DNA of 53,350 nt from CAZVYN01 sp964631125 (lineage in GTDB: Bacteria; Eisenbacteria; RBG-16-71-46; CAIMUX01): the NCBI GenBank assembly GCA_964631125.1, contig CAZVYN010000020.1, positions 1-53,350 of the forward strand. The letters are read 5' to 3'. A program made the position numbers and the translations under genes. Shown here one piece after another: positions 36,899 through 46,472 of this stretch (the stretch's first letter is position 1; each line of letters begins with the position of its first letter). The notes under the pieces are model-generated. The model made no database searches, was not told where the DNA came from, and was given only the letters and a program-made list of their open reading frames with translations.

Positions 36899-38170
36899 GT
36901 GGTGCGACAAGTCCTGGCCACACTTCTCGCCGCCCTCCTCGCGGCGAGCGTGGTCTCCGCACAGATCGACTCGACGACGACCGCCACGCCCCCTCCGCCC
37001 GGCCGGGAAACCGAGGCCGCCGCCGTCCGCGCGGGCGACGCCCCCAACGACTCCGGCGACTCCGCGCTCATCGAGTGGACGGCCGCCCCAGCGGAAGCAG
37101 AACCCGCTGGACCGTACAGAGTTACGGCCTACGTCGTCCTGCGGCAGCAGGCGGTCGGAGAACCCGCGGTGTGGAGCTTCGGCGATCCGTTTCCGCCGGC
37201 CGGCTGGACAGTCAGCGCCACCCTACCCCGCCTGACGACGAGCTACCGCGACAGCGGATTGGAGAAGAATCGTCCCTATCGTTACGCCGTCGCGTCGATG
37301 CAAGCCACGACCCCGCTCTCGGTCGTGACGATCCAGCAGCCGGCCGTGCCGACGGTGCAGTGGTTCCACTCGGCCAAGGGCTTCCTGCTGTTGAACCTGT
37401 TGGTGCTCTCGGGCGCGATCATCGGGAGCGTGGTGATGGCGGCGCGGGGACATGTGTTCTACATCCGCAAGATCGCGGGACTCGACGCGGTCGAGGAAGC
37501 GGTCGGACGCGCGACCGAGATGGGCCGGCCGGTCCTCTTCGTGCCCGGCATCCAGGACATGGACAACGTGCAGACGGTCGCCGGCATCACCATTTTGGGG
37601 TCGATGGCGCAGCTCATTGCACAGTACGAAGCGCCGCTGGAGGTGCCGGTCGCCCGCTCGCTCGTCATGTCGACCGCGCGTGAAACGGTGAAAGAGGCCT
37701 ACACCGCGGCGGGGCGTCCCGACCTGTACAACGACGACATCGTGCACTACGTCACCGATGAACAGTTCGGCTACGTCGCGGCGGTGGACGGGTACATGGT
37801 GCGGGAGCGGCCGGCCGCCTGCTTCTACATGGGGGCGTTCTTCGCCGAGAGCCTCATCCTGGCCGAAACCGGCAACTCGATCGGCGCCATCCAGATCGCC
37901 GGCACCGCCCAACCGACGCAGTTGCCGTTCTTCGTCGCCGCCTGCGACTACACGCTGATCGGCGAGGAGTTGTTCGCCGCCTCCGCCTATCTCTCGAAGA
38001 ACCCGGGACTCCTCGGGAGCCTGCGCGGGCAGGACATCGGCAAGGCGCTGGCCATGGTCGCGATCCTGACCGGCGCCACGGTGGAGACGATCGGTCGTCT
38101 CGGTCCGTGGGGATCGCCGTTCCTCGCCTTCAGTGAATTCATGCGCCGTTTCTTCGCGACGAACTTCTGA
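36899..38170 (+). CDS. DUF6754-type membrane protein, first of a four-gene membrane operon
   Basis: 423 aa, beginning with two consecutive GTG codons, either of which could start it. Signal peptide (LATLLAALLAASVVSA), then a fibronectin-III-like periplasmic part (about 55-155: IEWTAAPAEAEPAGPYRVTA), a membrane helix (LLLNLLVLSGAIIGSVVMAA) and a cytoplasmic alpha/beta domain with GRPVLFVPGIQDMDNVQTVA and VTDEQFGYVAAVDGYMVRE, ending in hydrophobic helices. This matches what is annotated as DUF6754, of unknown function. The next gene starts 2 nt after the stop. The four genes probably make one complex (inference). Confidence 0.75.
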   Translation: MVRQVLATLLAALLAASVVSAQIDSTTTATPPPPGRETEAAAVRAGDAPNDSGDSALIEWTAAPAEAEPAGPYRVTAYVVLRQQAVGEPAVWSFGDPFPPAGWTVSATLPRLTTSYRDSGLEKNRPYRYAVASMQATTPLSVVTIQQPAVPTVQWFHSAKGFLLLNLLVLSGAIIGSVVMAARGHVFYIRKIAGLDAVEEAVGRATEMGRPVLFVPGIQDMDNVQTVAGITILGSMAQLIAQYEAPLEVPVARSLVMSTARETVKEAYTAAGRPDLYNDDIVHYVTDEQFGYVAAVDGYMVRERPAACFYMGAFFAESLILAETGNSIGAIQIAGTAQPTQLPFFVAACDYTLIGEELFAASAYLSKNPGLLGSLRGQDIGKALAMVAILTGATVETIGRLGPWGSPFLAFSEFMRRFFATNF

Positions 38171-38172
38171 TC

Positions 38173-38865
38173 ATGGTCAAAGTACTCATCCCCACTCTGA
38201 TCACGGCGATCGTCGGCGCCATCTTGGTCGCCGCGATCTTCATTCCGGCGCAGCCGTTCGCCGCGCTCGACGAGAACTTCTCGAACTACTTCAACATCGT
38301 CGCCGCCTTCGCCTTCATCCTGGGAGGCGGCAATCTCCTGCGGACGCACCTGGTCAAGGCCAGCCGTCACCGCGGCGGCGCGCGGTTCTTCGCCAGCGTC
38401 ACCCTGTTCGGGTTCCTCTTCACGCTCATCACCGGAGCGTTGAAGCTGAAGACCGACTTCTCGCTCAATCCGGCCGGCGCGCACGACGCCGAGGGGACCT
38501 GGTTCCGCTTCATGTCGGAGGCGGTCTTCGATCCCGCGCAGGCGACGATGTTCTCGCTCCTGGCCTTCTTCGTCGCTTCGGCCAGCTATCGCGCTTTCCG
38601 CGCTCGAACGAAGGAAGCGACGTTGCTGCTCGTCGCCGCCTTCGTGATCCTGCTCGGCCGCACGCCGATCGGGCACATCGCGACCGCCTGGATTCCTGAG
38701 TCGATCGCGTGGTTGCGGGTAGAGAACCTCAGCAACTGGATCATGTCGGTGCCCAACTTGGCGGGGCAGCGGGCGATCTTGATCGGCATCGCCCTCGGCA
38801 TCATTTCGACCTCGCTCAAGCTGATCCTCGGTCTGGAGCGCAGCCATCTCGGAGGAAGAGAGTGA
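38173..38865 (+). CDS. six-helix membrane protein of the DUF6754-type operon
   Basis: 230 aa, almost entirely membrane-embedded, with about six hydrophobic segments: LIPTLITAIVGAILVAAIFI, FNIVAAFAFILGGGNLL, FASVTLFGFLFTLITGAL, FSLLAFFVASASYRAFRA and more towards the end. Short loops carry basic residues (KASRHRGGARF, RARTKE), suggesting orientation. No catalytic motif and no recognised family name. It starts 2 nt after the preceding gene and its stop overlaps the next start by 4 nt (GTGA), so it is translationally coupled on both sides. Confidence 0.75.
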   Translation: MVKVLIPTLITAIVGAILVAAIFIPAQPFAALDENFSNYFNIVAAFAFILGGGNLLRTHLVKASRHRGGARFFASVTLFGFLFTLITGALKLKTDFSLNPAGAHDAEGTWFRFMSEAVFDPAQATMFSLLAFFVASASYRAFRARTKEATLLLVAAFVILLGRTPIGHIATAWIPESIAWLRVENLSNWIMSVPNLAGQRAILIGIALGIISTSLKLILGLERSHLGGRE

Positions 38866-39743
38866 GGGCGAGACCGGACTCGACCGGCGGCGGCTTCCTG
38901 GAGCGGATCGGCCGACTCGATCGCCGCGCGATCTTCGTCGTGATGGGACTCGCCGTCATCGTCCCGATGCTGGCGCGGGTCACCTTCCCGGTCTACAGCA
39001 GCCCGATCGTGACCGCCATCTTCGATCAGATGGAGGCGCTGCCGCCGGGCTCGCGCATCCTCTTGACCATGGACTACGGCCCCTCGACGGCGCCGGAGAA
39101 CCAGCCGATGGCCTCCGCCATCGCGCGGCATGCGCTGGAGCGGGACTGTCAGCTCTATGTCATGTCGCTCTGGGCGACCGGTCCGGCGCAAGTGAACCTG
39201 ATGATCGAAGAGGTCATCCGCGCGGAGTTCCCGGAGAAGCAGGACGGCGTCGACTGGATCAACCTCGGCTACAAGGCGGGGAATCAGGGACTGATCAACT
39301 CGATCCTGCTCGACCTGAAAGCGATGTTCTCCACCGACGCGAGCGGCCGCGCCATCGACACGAATCCGATGATGCGCGAGGTCCGCAATCTGAAGGACAT
39401 GCATTTGATCGTGGCGATCGGATCGGGCCTGCCCGGCGTCAAGGAGTGGATCCAGTTCGCCGGCGACCGCGGCGATATCCCGATCGTCGGCGGGGTCACC
39501 GCGGTCGAGGCGCCGCTCCTCTATCCCTACTATCCGAGGCAGCTCCTCGGCCTGATGGGCGGCTTGCAGGGTGCGGCCGAGTACGAAGCGTTGCTCACGG
39601 CCAAGTATCCGCAGTTCACCGCGACCGGCTCCACGGCCGTGCAGAAAATGGGACCGCAGGCCGTCGCGCACACCGTCATCATCCTGTTCGTGCTGATCGG
39701 AAACCTGGCCTACGTGCTCGAGCGGCGCAGGCAGCGAGGCTGA
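38862..39743 (+). CDS. membrane-tethered alpha/beta domain protein of the DUF6754-type operon
   Basis: 293 aa from GTG 38862 within the GTGA overlap; GGAGGAAGA lies just upstream. An N-terminal helix (AIFVVMGLAVIVPMLARV), then about 220 residues of alpha/beta sequence between it and a C-terminal helix (VAHTVIILFVLIGNLAYVL). Landmarks: GSRILLTMDYGPSTAPENQP, VDWINLGYKAGNQGLINSIL, DMHLIVAIGSGLPGVKEWIQ, PIVGGVTAVEAPLLYPYY. The layout of a soluble Rossmann-like core held by two terminal helices resembles the first gene of the operon. Function unknown. The next gene starts after a single nucleotide. Confidence 0.75.
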   Translation: MRARPDSTGGGFLERIGRLDRRAIFVVMGLAVIVPMLARVTFPVYSSPIVTAIFDQMEALPPGSRILLTMDYGPSTAPENQPMASAIARHALERDCQLYVMSLWATGPAQVNLMIEEVIRAEFPEKQDGVDWINLGYKAGNQGLINSILLDLKAMFSTDASGRAIDTNPMMREVRNLKDMHLIVAIGSGLPGVKEWIQFAGDRGDIPIVGGVTAVEAPLLYPYYPRQLLGLMGGLQGAAEYEALLTAKYPQFTATGSTAVQKMGPQAVAHTVIILFVLIGNLAYVLERRRQRG

Positions 39744-39744
39744 G

Positions 39745-40422
39745 ATGGAACTGACGACCCGCCCGGAGATCTGGATCGGAGCGATGATCACGCTGATGAT
39801 CTTCTCGTTCCTCTACCGAGACAATCCGCTCTACAAGTTCGCCGAGCATCTCTTCGTCGGCGTGTCCGCGGCCTACTGGATGGTGGTGGGCATCCACACG
39901 ACGATCTTGCCGAACCTGATCGGCAACCTCACGCCCGACCTGATCAAGGGCGTGGTCCCCGGCGTGGCCAACAACAAGGTGCAGCTCCACTATCTGATCC
40001 CGCTCGTCTTCGGGCTGCTCCTCCTGACGCGGCTGATCCCGAAGATCTCGGCCTACTCGCGCTGGGCGATGGCGCTCGTCATCGGATACGCCGCCGGCAC
40101 GAACCTGACGCGCTATTTCCAGAGCGACCTGCTCAGCCAGATCAGCTCCTCGATCCGTCCGATCGTCGTGGTGAGCGATGGCCGGCTCCAGATCGGGGAC
40201 ACGATCAGCGGGATGATCCTCGTCCTGGGCACGCTCTGCGGACTGATCTACTTCTTCTTCAGCGCGGAGCACAAAGGGGTCTTCAAGCCAGCCTCGCGCA
40301 TTGGAATCTGGATCTTGATGGTCACCTTCGGCGCGTCGTTCGGTTACACGGTGATGGCGCGCATCAGTCTGTTGACCGGTCGCGTCGACTACCTCTTCGG
40401 TCGCTGGCTCGGGATCCTCTGA
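39745..40422 (+). CDS. polytopic membrane protein, last gene of the DUF6754-type operon
   Basis: 225 aa with about seven hydrophobic helices. Begins MELTTRPEIWIGAMITLMIF, with conserved-looking polar turns SFLYRDNPLYKFAEHLFVGV and RYFQSDLLSQISSSIRPIVV. No enzyme motif. Starts 1 nt after the preceding stop. The N-terminal aromatic/charged loop (YRDNPLYKFAEHL) could be a lipid or partner binding site, but this is only a guess. The following SpoIIE phosphatase gene is 35 nt away, so the transcript may continue. Confidence 0.72.
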   Translation: MELTTRPEIWIGAMITLMIFSFLYRDNPLYKFAEHLFVGVSAAYWMVVGIHTTILPNLIGNLTPDLIKGVVPGVANNKVQLHYLIPLVFGLLLLTRLIPKISAYSRWAMALVIGYAAGTNLTRYFQSDLLSQISSSIRPIVVVSDGRLQIGDTISGMILVLGTLCGLIYFFFSAEHKGVFKPASRIGIWILMVTFGASFGYTVMARISLLTGRVDYLFGRWLGIL

Positions 40423-40457
40423 GCCGGCGCGGGGGATCGCTGCTCTCGAACTGAATC

Positions 40458-42932
40458 ATGCCGATCCTGCTGCGAATCGCGCTGCATCTCCTCTTCGTCG
40501 TCGGTCTCTGGTTCTACGTGCGCCGGCGACCGCCGGCCCCACTGCCGCTGCTTCTCCTCGGGGCGTGGGTCGGACTGCTCCTCGCCCGCGTCTTGCCCGC
40601 CTTCCTCGGCGTCGGCCTCGACGCGATCGGACTGCAGTTCGCGCAGATGCCGTACGTCGCGGCTGGGATCGGCTTCCTCGGCGCGTTGCTCTTGCTCTGG
40701 GTGGTCTTCAACCTGAGCAATCGCGGACGCGACGAGACCCGCCGTAGCACCCGCATCTTCCGCCGCATCTTCCTCGGCGCCCTCGTCTTCAGCGCGCTCA
40801 TCGGCCCCTCGGGGATGGCGCCGATCCTCTTCATCTTCTGCTCCCCCTGGATCGGAGCGGTGCGGTGGGCGAACAACCTCGGCGCGCGGGCGCTGCTGGC
40901 GGGAAGCGTGACCGCGTTGGCCGGCGCGCTGCTCTCTGTCATCAACTTCGACAACGGGCTGGGCGAGACCGAGAACCCGATCTTGGTGGCGATGAGCGGC
41001 GCCTCGGGGACGGCGCAGATCCTCTTCGGCGTGCACTGCCTGACTTCGTTCTTCGCGCTGCCGGGACGCATCCATCTCGCGATCAAGAGCATCGGACGGC
41101 GACTCGCGGCCTCTCATCTCCTCGCGAGCCTCGTGCCGACCGCACTGGCGGTGCTCTTCGTCCTGCTCAGCGCTTCGGTCCAACTGAGCAACTATCGCGG
41201 GACGCTCGGTGCGCGTTTCTTCCATGAAGCCGCGGACGAGGCCCGCGAGAAGCTCCTCGCGCAACTCATCGTCCACGGCGCGCCCTCCGCCGCGATCTTC
41301 GACGACGGCCACGGCGAGGTCGTGATCGAACGTCAGCCCGATGGCCGTGCTCGCGTCGTGCGCGGATCGCTCCCCTTCTCCGCGGATTCCCTGCTCGACC
41401 GCGACGAATCGTCGGTCGAGGCGCCTCTTCTCTGGAGCGGCCGCGCGACCTACATCCGCGCCCGGGTCGACACGACGATCGCCGGCCGCTCCTATTTGGT
41501 CGAGGCGTTGGCGCCGCTCGACGCGACGCGACTCAACGCCCTCGCGCGAGTGATCGGCGTCCCCGTGCGGCCGGTGCCGAGCATGGTCCTGACGCAGAGG
41601 GGCGGCGGCGTCCAGATCGGTACGGGCGACGGCGGCGACGACGACGACGACGAAAGCGACAGCGGCGCGGCCGACTCCTCGAATCTGGCGGACGAATCCC
41701 GCCGGGAGTCGGGTGACACTCTCAGCACGGACGCCGAATCGGCCGGAGGCGCGAGAGCCGAGAGCCTCGTCACCATCCAAGCGGGCGTCGGCGGCTGGCG
41801 CGTGCCGGGAGCCGGCGTCGTCTCCTGCCTCCGCTGGCGGGGCGATCGCTTCACCGTCGACCGCGTTCCGATCTCGACCTTCGCCGGTTTCGGCGAGAGC
41901 TTCTTCTCACTCTTCCAGATCCGCCCCGACAACCCGATCGCGCTCATCGCCCTCATCGCCCTGGCCGCGATCGCGGTGCTCTTGCTCGGAGCGGTCTACG
42001 CGACCGTCACGATGGTCTTGGGCATGGTCCGTCAGGTCACGCGCACCGTGGAGGTCTTGAAGAAGGCGACCGCCGAAATCGGGTCGGGCAATCTCGAGCA
42101 CCGGGTCGCGCTCGAGGGCCGCGACGAGTTGTGGGACGTGGCGGCGTCGCTCAATCAGATGGCTTCGGGACTTCAGCAGCTCCAGTCGATGGAGCGAGAG
42201 AATGCGCGCCTCGAAGACGAACTGCGCCTGGCGCGCGTGATCCAGGATCGCTTGCTGCCGTCGGGACCGCCGACCATCGCGCACTACGACGTCGCCGGCA
42301 CGAGTCTCCCGGCGCGCCAAGTCGGCGGCGACTACTTCGACTACCTCATGCTCGAAGGCGGCCTCGTCGGCATCGCGGTGGCCGACGTCTCCGGCAAAGG
42401 CGCCGCGGCCGCGCTCCTCATGTCGAGCTTCCGCGCCTCGCTCTACAGCATCGATCTCGCCACGTTGGGGCCGGCCGAATCGCTCGTGCGCTTGAATCGT
42501 TTCATCCACGCCAGCGTCGACCCGGGGAAGTTCATCACCGCGTTCCTCGGGATCCTCGACCCGGCGACCGGCGTGCTGAAGTACTCCTGTGCGGGCCACG
42601 AGCCGCCGATTGTCGTCTCGCCCGAAGGGGAGATCGCGCACCTCACGGCGGGGGGTCTCGTCCTCGGACTGTTCCCGAGCGCGGTCTATGAAGAGGAAGC
42701 GGTGCGCATGCCGACCGGCTCGCTCCTCGCGGTTTTCACGGACGGCGTAACCGAGGCGCAGAGCCCATCGGGCGAGTTCTACGGCGACGAACGGCTGATC
42801 GACGTCTTGCAAAAGAGCGGCGGAGACACCTCCGCGATCACGGTCGCCGTGATCATGCGCGAGCTCCAGGCCTTCGCGGGGGTCGCCGCCCAGTACGACG
42901 ACATCACCCTCGTGCTCGCGCGTCGGACGTGA
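40458..42932 (+). CDS. membrane sensor with HAMP and SpoIIE-type PP2C phosphatase
   Basis: 824 aa. The N-terminal half has several membrane helices (about residues 1-240), an extracytoplasmic segment with an acidic, low-complexity loop (DGGDDDDDESDSGAADSS, around 395-415), a last helix (ALIALIALAAIAVLLLGAVY) and a HAMP domain (EVLKKATAEIGSGNLEHRV). The C-terminal domain is a SpoIIE phosphatase: RQVGGDYFDYLMLEGG, GIAVADVSGKGAAAALLMS and AGHEPPIVV with metal-binding Asp residues present, ending YDDITLVLARR. Such proteins dephosphorylate anti-anti-sigma factors in partner-switching pathways; no STAS or HATPase partner lies nearby. Downstream of the membrane operon by 35 nt. Confidence 0.9.
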   Translation: MPILLRIALHLLFVVGLWFYVRRRPPAPLPLLLLGAWVGLLLARVLPAFLGVGLDAIGLQFAQMPYVAAGIGFLGALLLLWVVFNLSNRGRDETRRSTRIFRRIFLGALVFSALIGPSGMAPILFIFCSPWIGAVRWANNLGARALLAGSVTALAGALLSVINFDNGLGETENPILVAMSGASGTAQILFGVHCLTSFFALPGRIHLAIKSIGRRLAASHLLASLVPTALAVLFVLLSASVQLSNYRGTLGARFFHEAADEAREKLLAQLIVHGAPSAAIFDDGHGEVVIERQPDGRARVVRGSLPFSADSLLDRDESSVEAPLLWSGRATYIRARVDTTIAGRSYLVEALAPLDATRLNALARVIGVPVRPVPSMVLTQRGGGVQIGTGDGGDDDDDESDSGAADSSNLADESRRESGDTLSTDAESAGGARAESLVTIQAGVGGWRVPGAGVVSCLRWRGDRFTVDRVPISTFAGFGESFFSLFQIRPDNPIALIALIALAAIAVLLLGAVYATVTMVLGMVRQVTRTVEVLKKATAEIGSGNLEHRVALEGRDELWDVAASLNQMASGLQQLQSMERENARLEDELRLARVIQDRLLPSGPPTIAHYDVAGTSLPARQVGGDYFDYLMLEGGLVGIAVADVSGKGAAAALLMSSFRASLYSIDLATLGPAESLVRLNRFIHASVDPGKFITAFLGILDPATGVLKYSCAGHEPPIVVSPEGEIAHLTAGGLVLGLFPSAVYEEEAVRMPTGSLLAVFTDGVTEAQSPSGEFYGDERLIDVLQKSGGDTSAITVAVIMRELQAFAGVAAQYDDITLVLARRT

Positions 42933-43046
42933 GCGAGGAGTCGTATCTCCTGGAGCGAATCACGCTCCTCGATTGACCCCGCCGCGACCCTCTGCCAAGA
43001 TGCCGCCCGGCCAACCGTCCGATGCTCTCCCTACCGGAGGTCTCGG

Positions 43047-44513
43047 GTGGACAGAAATTCCATCCAAGAGCGGTACCGGCAGGTGCGATTCGCCACTGCC
43101 GCGCTCTGTCGCGCTCTCAGGACCGAGGACTACGTCGTGCAATCAATGCCCGACGCCAGTCCCGTCAAATGGCACCTGGCGCACACAACGTGGTTCTTCG
43201 AAACGTTCGTCCTCGCGCGCGCATCGGCCGCTTACCAACTGTTCGATCGGTCCTACGACCAGCTCTTCAATTCGTACTACTACTCGCTCGGTTCGCCGCA
43301 TCCCCGACCGCAGCGCGGATTGATCACCCGCCCCACGACCGAAGAAGTCTGGGGATACCGCGAAGCAATCGACGCGCGCCTCGACTCCTTCTTCTCCGAT
43401 GCGTCGGGTGAACAGTTCGCCGAAGTCGCCTTCGCGATCGAACTCGGGTTGAATCATGAGGAGCAGCACCAAGAGCTGATCCTCACCGACCTCAAGCACC
43501 TCTTCTCGCTCAATCCGTTGAAGCCGAGCTACGCGGCCCCGGGCCCGACTCCCGGCTCGCGCGAGGGCGACCCTCGAGTCGAATTCGCGCCCGAGGGATG
43601 GGACTCGACCCGCGATCCCGGCAGCCCATCCTCGTGGCTGACCTTCGTGCGAGCGGGACGCGCGCCCGCACCGCCCGAGTCGCGAGAGAACTCCGAGTGG
43701 CTCGACTTCGAAGGCGGCGTCCTGTCGATCGGCGCGCGCGACAACCGCCCCGACGCCGACCGCGGTTTCGACCGCCGCGCCTTCGCGTTCGACAATGAAC
43801 GCCCGCGCCATCGCGTCTTCCTGGAGCCATACTCCATCGCGCGACAGCTCGTGACCTGCGGTCAGTACCTCGATTTCATGCGCGACGGCGGTTACCTGCG
43901 CAATGAACTCTGGCTCTCCGATGGATGGGCCGCGGTCCAAGCGCACGGTTGGCGCGCGCCGCTCTATTGGGAAGAGCGTGAAGGCGAATGGCGCCTCTTC
44001 ACGCTGCGCGGGATGCGCCCCGTCGATCCCGCCGAACCGGTGTGTCACATCAGTCAGTACGAGGCCGACGCATACGCACGTTGGGCCGGCGCACGACTTC
44101 CGACCGAGGCAGAGTGGGAGGTAGCGGCCGAGGCCGCGGGCCGTTCCTCCACTCTCCTCGAGTCGGGAGCATTCCATCCTAGGGCGCTGGCGGTCGCAAC
44201 GAAGGGGAAGGTATCTGCGAAGGGAATCGACTCGGTGCGTGGTCCTACAACCAACACCCCGTCCGATACTGCCGTCCTCGAGCAAGCCTTCGGTGAGGTG
44301 TGGGAATGGACCGCCAGCGCCTACTTGCCCTATCCAGGTTTCAAACCGTTTGCAGATGGACTCGGTGAATATAACGGGAAGTTCATGTCCGGGCAGATGG
44401 TGCTGCGAGGAGCGTCGTGTGTGACGCCGCGTAGGCATGTACGGATGAGTTATCGAAATTTCTTCGCGCCTGACGCGCGGTGGCAGTTTGGGGGGGTGCG
44501 GTTGGGGAAGTGA
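43047..44513 (+). CDS. egtB: ergothioneine biosynthesis EgtB-like sulfoxide synthase
   Basis: 488 aa from GTG 43047, with GGAGG 6 nt upstream. N-terminal DinB_2-like helical domain with the iron-binding His in KWHLAHTTWFFE and the pair in LNHEEQHQEL (H-x-x-x-H), then an FGE-sulfatase-like domain: VTCGQYLDFMRDGGY, ARLPTEAEWEVAAEAAG, GEVWEWTASAYLPYPGF, VLRGASCVTPRRHVRMSYRN and the closing WQFGGVRLGK. EgtB joins a sulfur donor to trimethylhistidine using Fe(II) and oxygen. Trimethylhistidine would come from EgtD, of which only a short C-terminal remnant is seen near 51.1 kb. All three His ligands are present. Slightly lower G/C in the last 250 nt. Confidence 0.9.
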   Translation: MDRNSIQERYRQVRFATAALCRALRTEDYVVQSMPDASPVKWHLAHTTWFFETFVLARASAAYQLFDRSYDQLFNSYYYSLGSPHPRPQRGLITRPTTEEVWGYREAIDARLDSFFSDASGEQFAEVAFAIELGLNHEEQHQELILTDLKHLFSLNPLKPSYAAPGPTPGSREGDPRVEFAPEGWDSTRDPGSPSSWLTFVRAGRAPAPPESRENSEWLDFEGGVLSIGARDNRPDADRGFDRRAFAFDNERPRHRVFLEPYSIARQLVTCGQYLDFMRDGGYLRNELWLSDGWAAVQAHGWRAPLYWEEREGEWRLFTLRGMRPVDPAEPVCHISQYEADAYARWAGARLPTEAEWEVAAEAAGRSSTLLESGAFHPRALAVATKGKVSAKGIDSVRGPTTNTPSDTAVLEQAFGEVWEWTASAYLPYPGFKPFADGLGEYNGKFMSGQMVLRGASCVTPRRHVRMSYRNFFAPDARWQFGGVRLGK

Positions 44514-44729
44514 CGGGGCGGTATCGCACGTCGTGTCAGCTCTAGCCGAGCCGGACTACTATATCAGTCTGCCAGCGTGGCCAACTGGGTCCGGACCCAG
44601 TCGCCGACCTACTTTCCGCTCATCCCGTTCACGGCCCGAAGCGGACCTTCCGTCGTCCCCAACTCTGTCTTTCCACGGGCATCCAGACGCCGCATATCTG
44701 AGCTAGAGCGGAGGAGACCGAGTCACACC

Positions 44730-45752
44730 ATGACGGGACCGATTCGCGCGCGGTGGTTGGTGCTGCTCTGGGCGATCGTCATCTCGATGACGTTGGCGGC
44801 GATGTGGCGGGGCGCCGACGCACCCACGGTTGAATCGACTCGTCAGAATCTCGAGACGCCTCCGGATTCCCAGTCGACACGATCGGAGGTGAGCACGACG
44901 CCTCGCGAAGCGCCGGAAGAGATGCTGGCCGCGCCGAGACGAGAGGAACCTTCTGGCGCGTCATCTGAGACCGCGTCACAGACTGCGACCGAATCCGAAT
45001 CCACGCCCGACAGCTCCGATTCATCGCTCTCGTTGGAAATCCGCCCGATGAGCCGGGGCGCGACCAACCCTTCGCTCACGCAGAAGGCGACGTTGCCGGG
45101 GCCCGAGCTACCGGCGCCGTCCACGGATCCCTCGGCCAAACGGTCCGTCTCCGCATCTCAGCCCCCCGACCCCCAACCCTTCTCCGCCGCGCGCGTCGAC
45201 GAGATCCTCGAGTCCATGGACTGGGGCAATCTCGCCTTCAACACTCCGTCGGAGATGACCTTGGAGGATCCGACTTACGTCCATCTGTTGCTCGATGTGA
45301 CGAAGTCGATCGAGGAGTTGAAGGCGAGGATTCCGGGGGCGGATGCGAAGGAGGGGGCGACGGTCAGGATCAGTGCGGCGATGGAGGCGCGATTGACGGG
45401 GACGGCGTTCCAGATCAACTCGATCACGCACGAACGGCAGGCGGTGAGCGCGTCGCAGGTGACGGAGTGGAAGTGGGAGGTGCGGCCGACGGATACGGGG
45501 AAGCAGTACCTCTACCTGTCTCTGACCGCGATCCTGGATGTGAACGGGAGCTTTACACCGCGGACGATCGAGACGTTCGAGCGCACGATCGAGGTGCGCG
45601 TCACGGGGTGGCGTCGTTTCACCCGCATGTTCCTGCGCAATTGGGAATGGCTATGGACGCTGGTGATCGTCCCGCTCTCGGCCGTCGCTTGGTATCTGTG
45701 GAATCGACACGTCACGAGCGGCGCGAAGGAACATCGCAAGATCGGGTTCTGA
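44730..45752 (+). CDS. bitopic membrane protein with Ser/Thr-rich linker
   Basis: 340 aa from ATG 44730; a GGAGGAG lies rather far upstream (about 13 nt), and the longer open frame before it is not convincing. An N-terminal helix (WLVLLWAIVISMTLAAMW), then about 130 residues of low-complexity Ser/Thr/Glu/Pro sequence, a folded domain (about 170-300: VHLLLDVTKSIEELKARIPG, VRISAAMEARLTGTAFQINS) and a second helix near the end (LWTLVIVPLSAVAWYLW) with a short basic tail. The folded part would be extracytoplasmic. No family recognised. Its 3' end overlaps the convergent DUF1801 gene by 102 nt. Confidence 0.65.
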   Translation: MTGPIRARWLVLLWAIVISMTLAAMWRGADAPTVESTRQNLETPPDSQSTRSEVSTTPREAPEEMLAAPRREEPSGASSETASQTATESESTPDSSDSSLSLEIRPMSRGATNPSLTQKATLPGPELPAPSTDPSAKRSVSASQPPDPQPFSAARVDEILESMDWGNLAFNTPSEMTLEDPTYVHLLLDVTKSIEELKARIPGADAKEGATVRISAAMEARLTGTAFQINSITHERQAVSASQVTEWKWEVRPTDTGKQYLYLSLTAILDVNGSFTPRTIETFERTIEVRVTGWRRFTRMFLRNWEWLWTLVIVPLSAVAWYLWNRHVTSGAKEHRKIGF

Positions 45753-46472
45753 CGTCGCGGCCTGCCTCACAACAAGGCGCTTCGCCTCCAGATCAAGCTG
45801 CACCGTCTTCGCCCACCAGTTGGCCTTGGCGCCGCCGGGGAAGAGCGCCTTCGAGAGATGCGGGAGGACGGCCGCGAACATCTCCGCTCGAGTGAGTCCG
45901 GGCGCCTTCTTCGGAAGGGCCTTCAGAATCGCGTCGCGCATCGACTTGTACTTCGCGGCGTCCACACGATGCGTGCGGCCCGGGACGTTGACGTTCTGGA
46001 CCTCGACGCGGGACGGGTCGACGGTCGTTTTGGCTTTCACCGGCGATCCCCTCCTGTCTTGCTTCGCACCCAACTTGGCGATCTGTTCGATCAGGTCGAA
46101 CGGAATCGGCTCATCTAGACGGAACTGAAGGTTGCCATTCGGGCCTGCGTACGGCGCGACCGCTTTCATCAGCTTCTCGTCGCCGCGCACGGGCGGGTAG
46201 AGCCCGATGTGGTTCTTGAATGCGGCGAAGTAGATGAAGGTGCGGCTGAGTTTGAACGCGGGAATCTGGTAGCTGATCGCTTCCTTCGCATCGGGCGCGG
46301 CCTGGCGGATCGTGCGCCTTATTCTCTGCAGCGCTCGCTGCACCTGCGGCGAGAACGACGCGATGTACTCATCGATGGTGCTCGGAGCTGACCTCGTGCT
46401 CGCCTCCGGACTCGATTTCGGACTCGCCTTCGAGGTCGACTTCGTCGCCTTCCCAACCTTCGCCATCTCCAC
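45651..46472 (-). CDS. DUF1801 (YdhG-like) plus DUF6958-like protein
   Basis: 273 aa. A Lys/Ser-rich lead of about 30 residues, then a DUF1801 domain (IDEYIASFSPQVQRALQRIR, AISYQIPAFKLSRTFIYFAA, IGLYPPVRG) and, after a linker, a DUF6958-like domain (VQNVNVPGRTHRVDAAKYKS, LTRAEMFAAVLPHLSKALFP, GGAKANWWAKTVQLDLEAK). Both domains have unknown function; DUF1801 proteins are small and widely distributed. The last 40 residues (after KRLVVRQ) do not look like the family end and run through the convergent gene, suggesting the true end was lost by mutation. First gene to the left of the decay zone. Confidence 0.78.
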   Translation of the reverse strand: MEMAKVGKATKSTSKASPKSSPEASTRSAPSTIDEYIASFSPQVQRALQRIRRTIRQAAPDAKEAISYQIPAFKLSRTFIYFAAFKNHIGLYPPVRGDEKLMKAVAPYAGPNGNLQFRLDEPIPFDLIEQIAKLGAKQDRRGSPVKAKTTVDPSRVEVQNVNVPGRTHRVDAAKYKSMRDAILKALPKKAPGLTRAEMFAAVLPHLSKALFPGGAKANWWAKTVQLDLEAKRLVVRQAATSEPDLAMFLRAARDVSIPQIPSDGRERDDHQRP

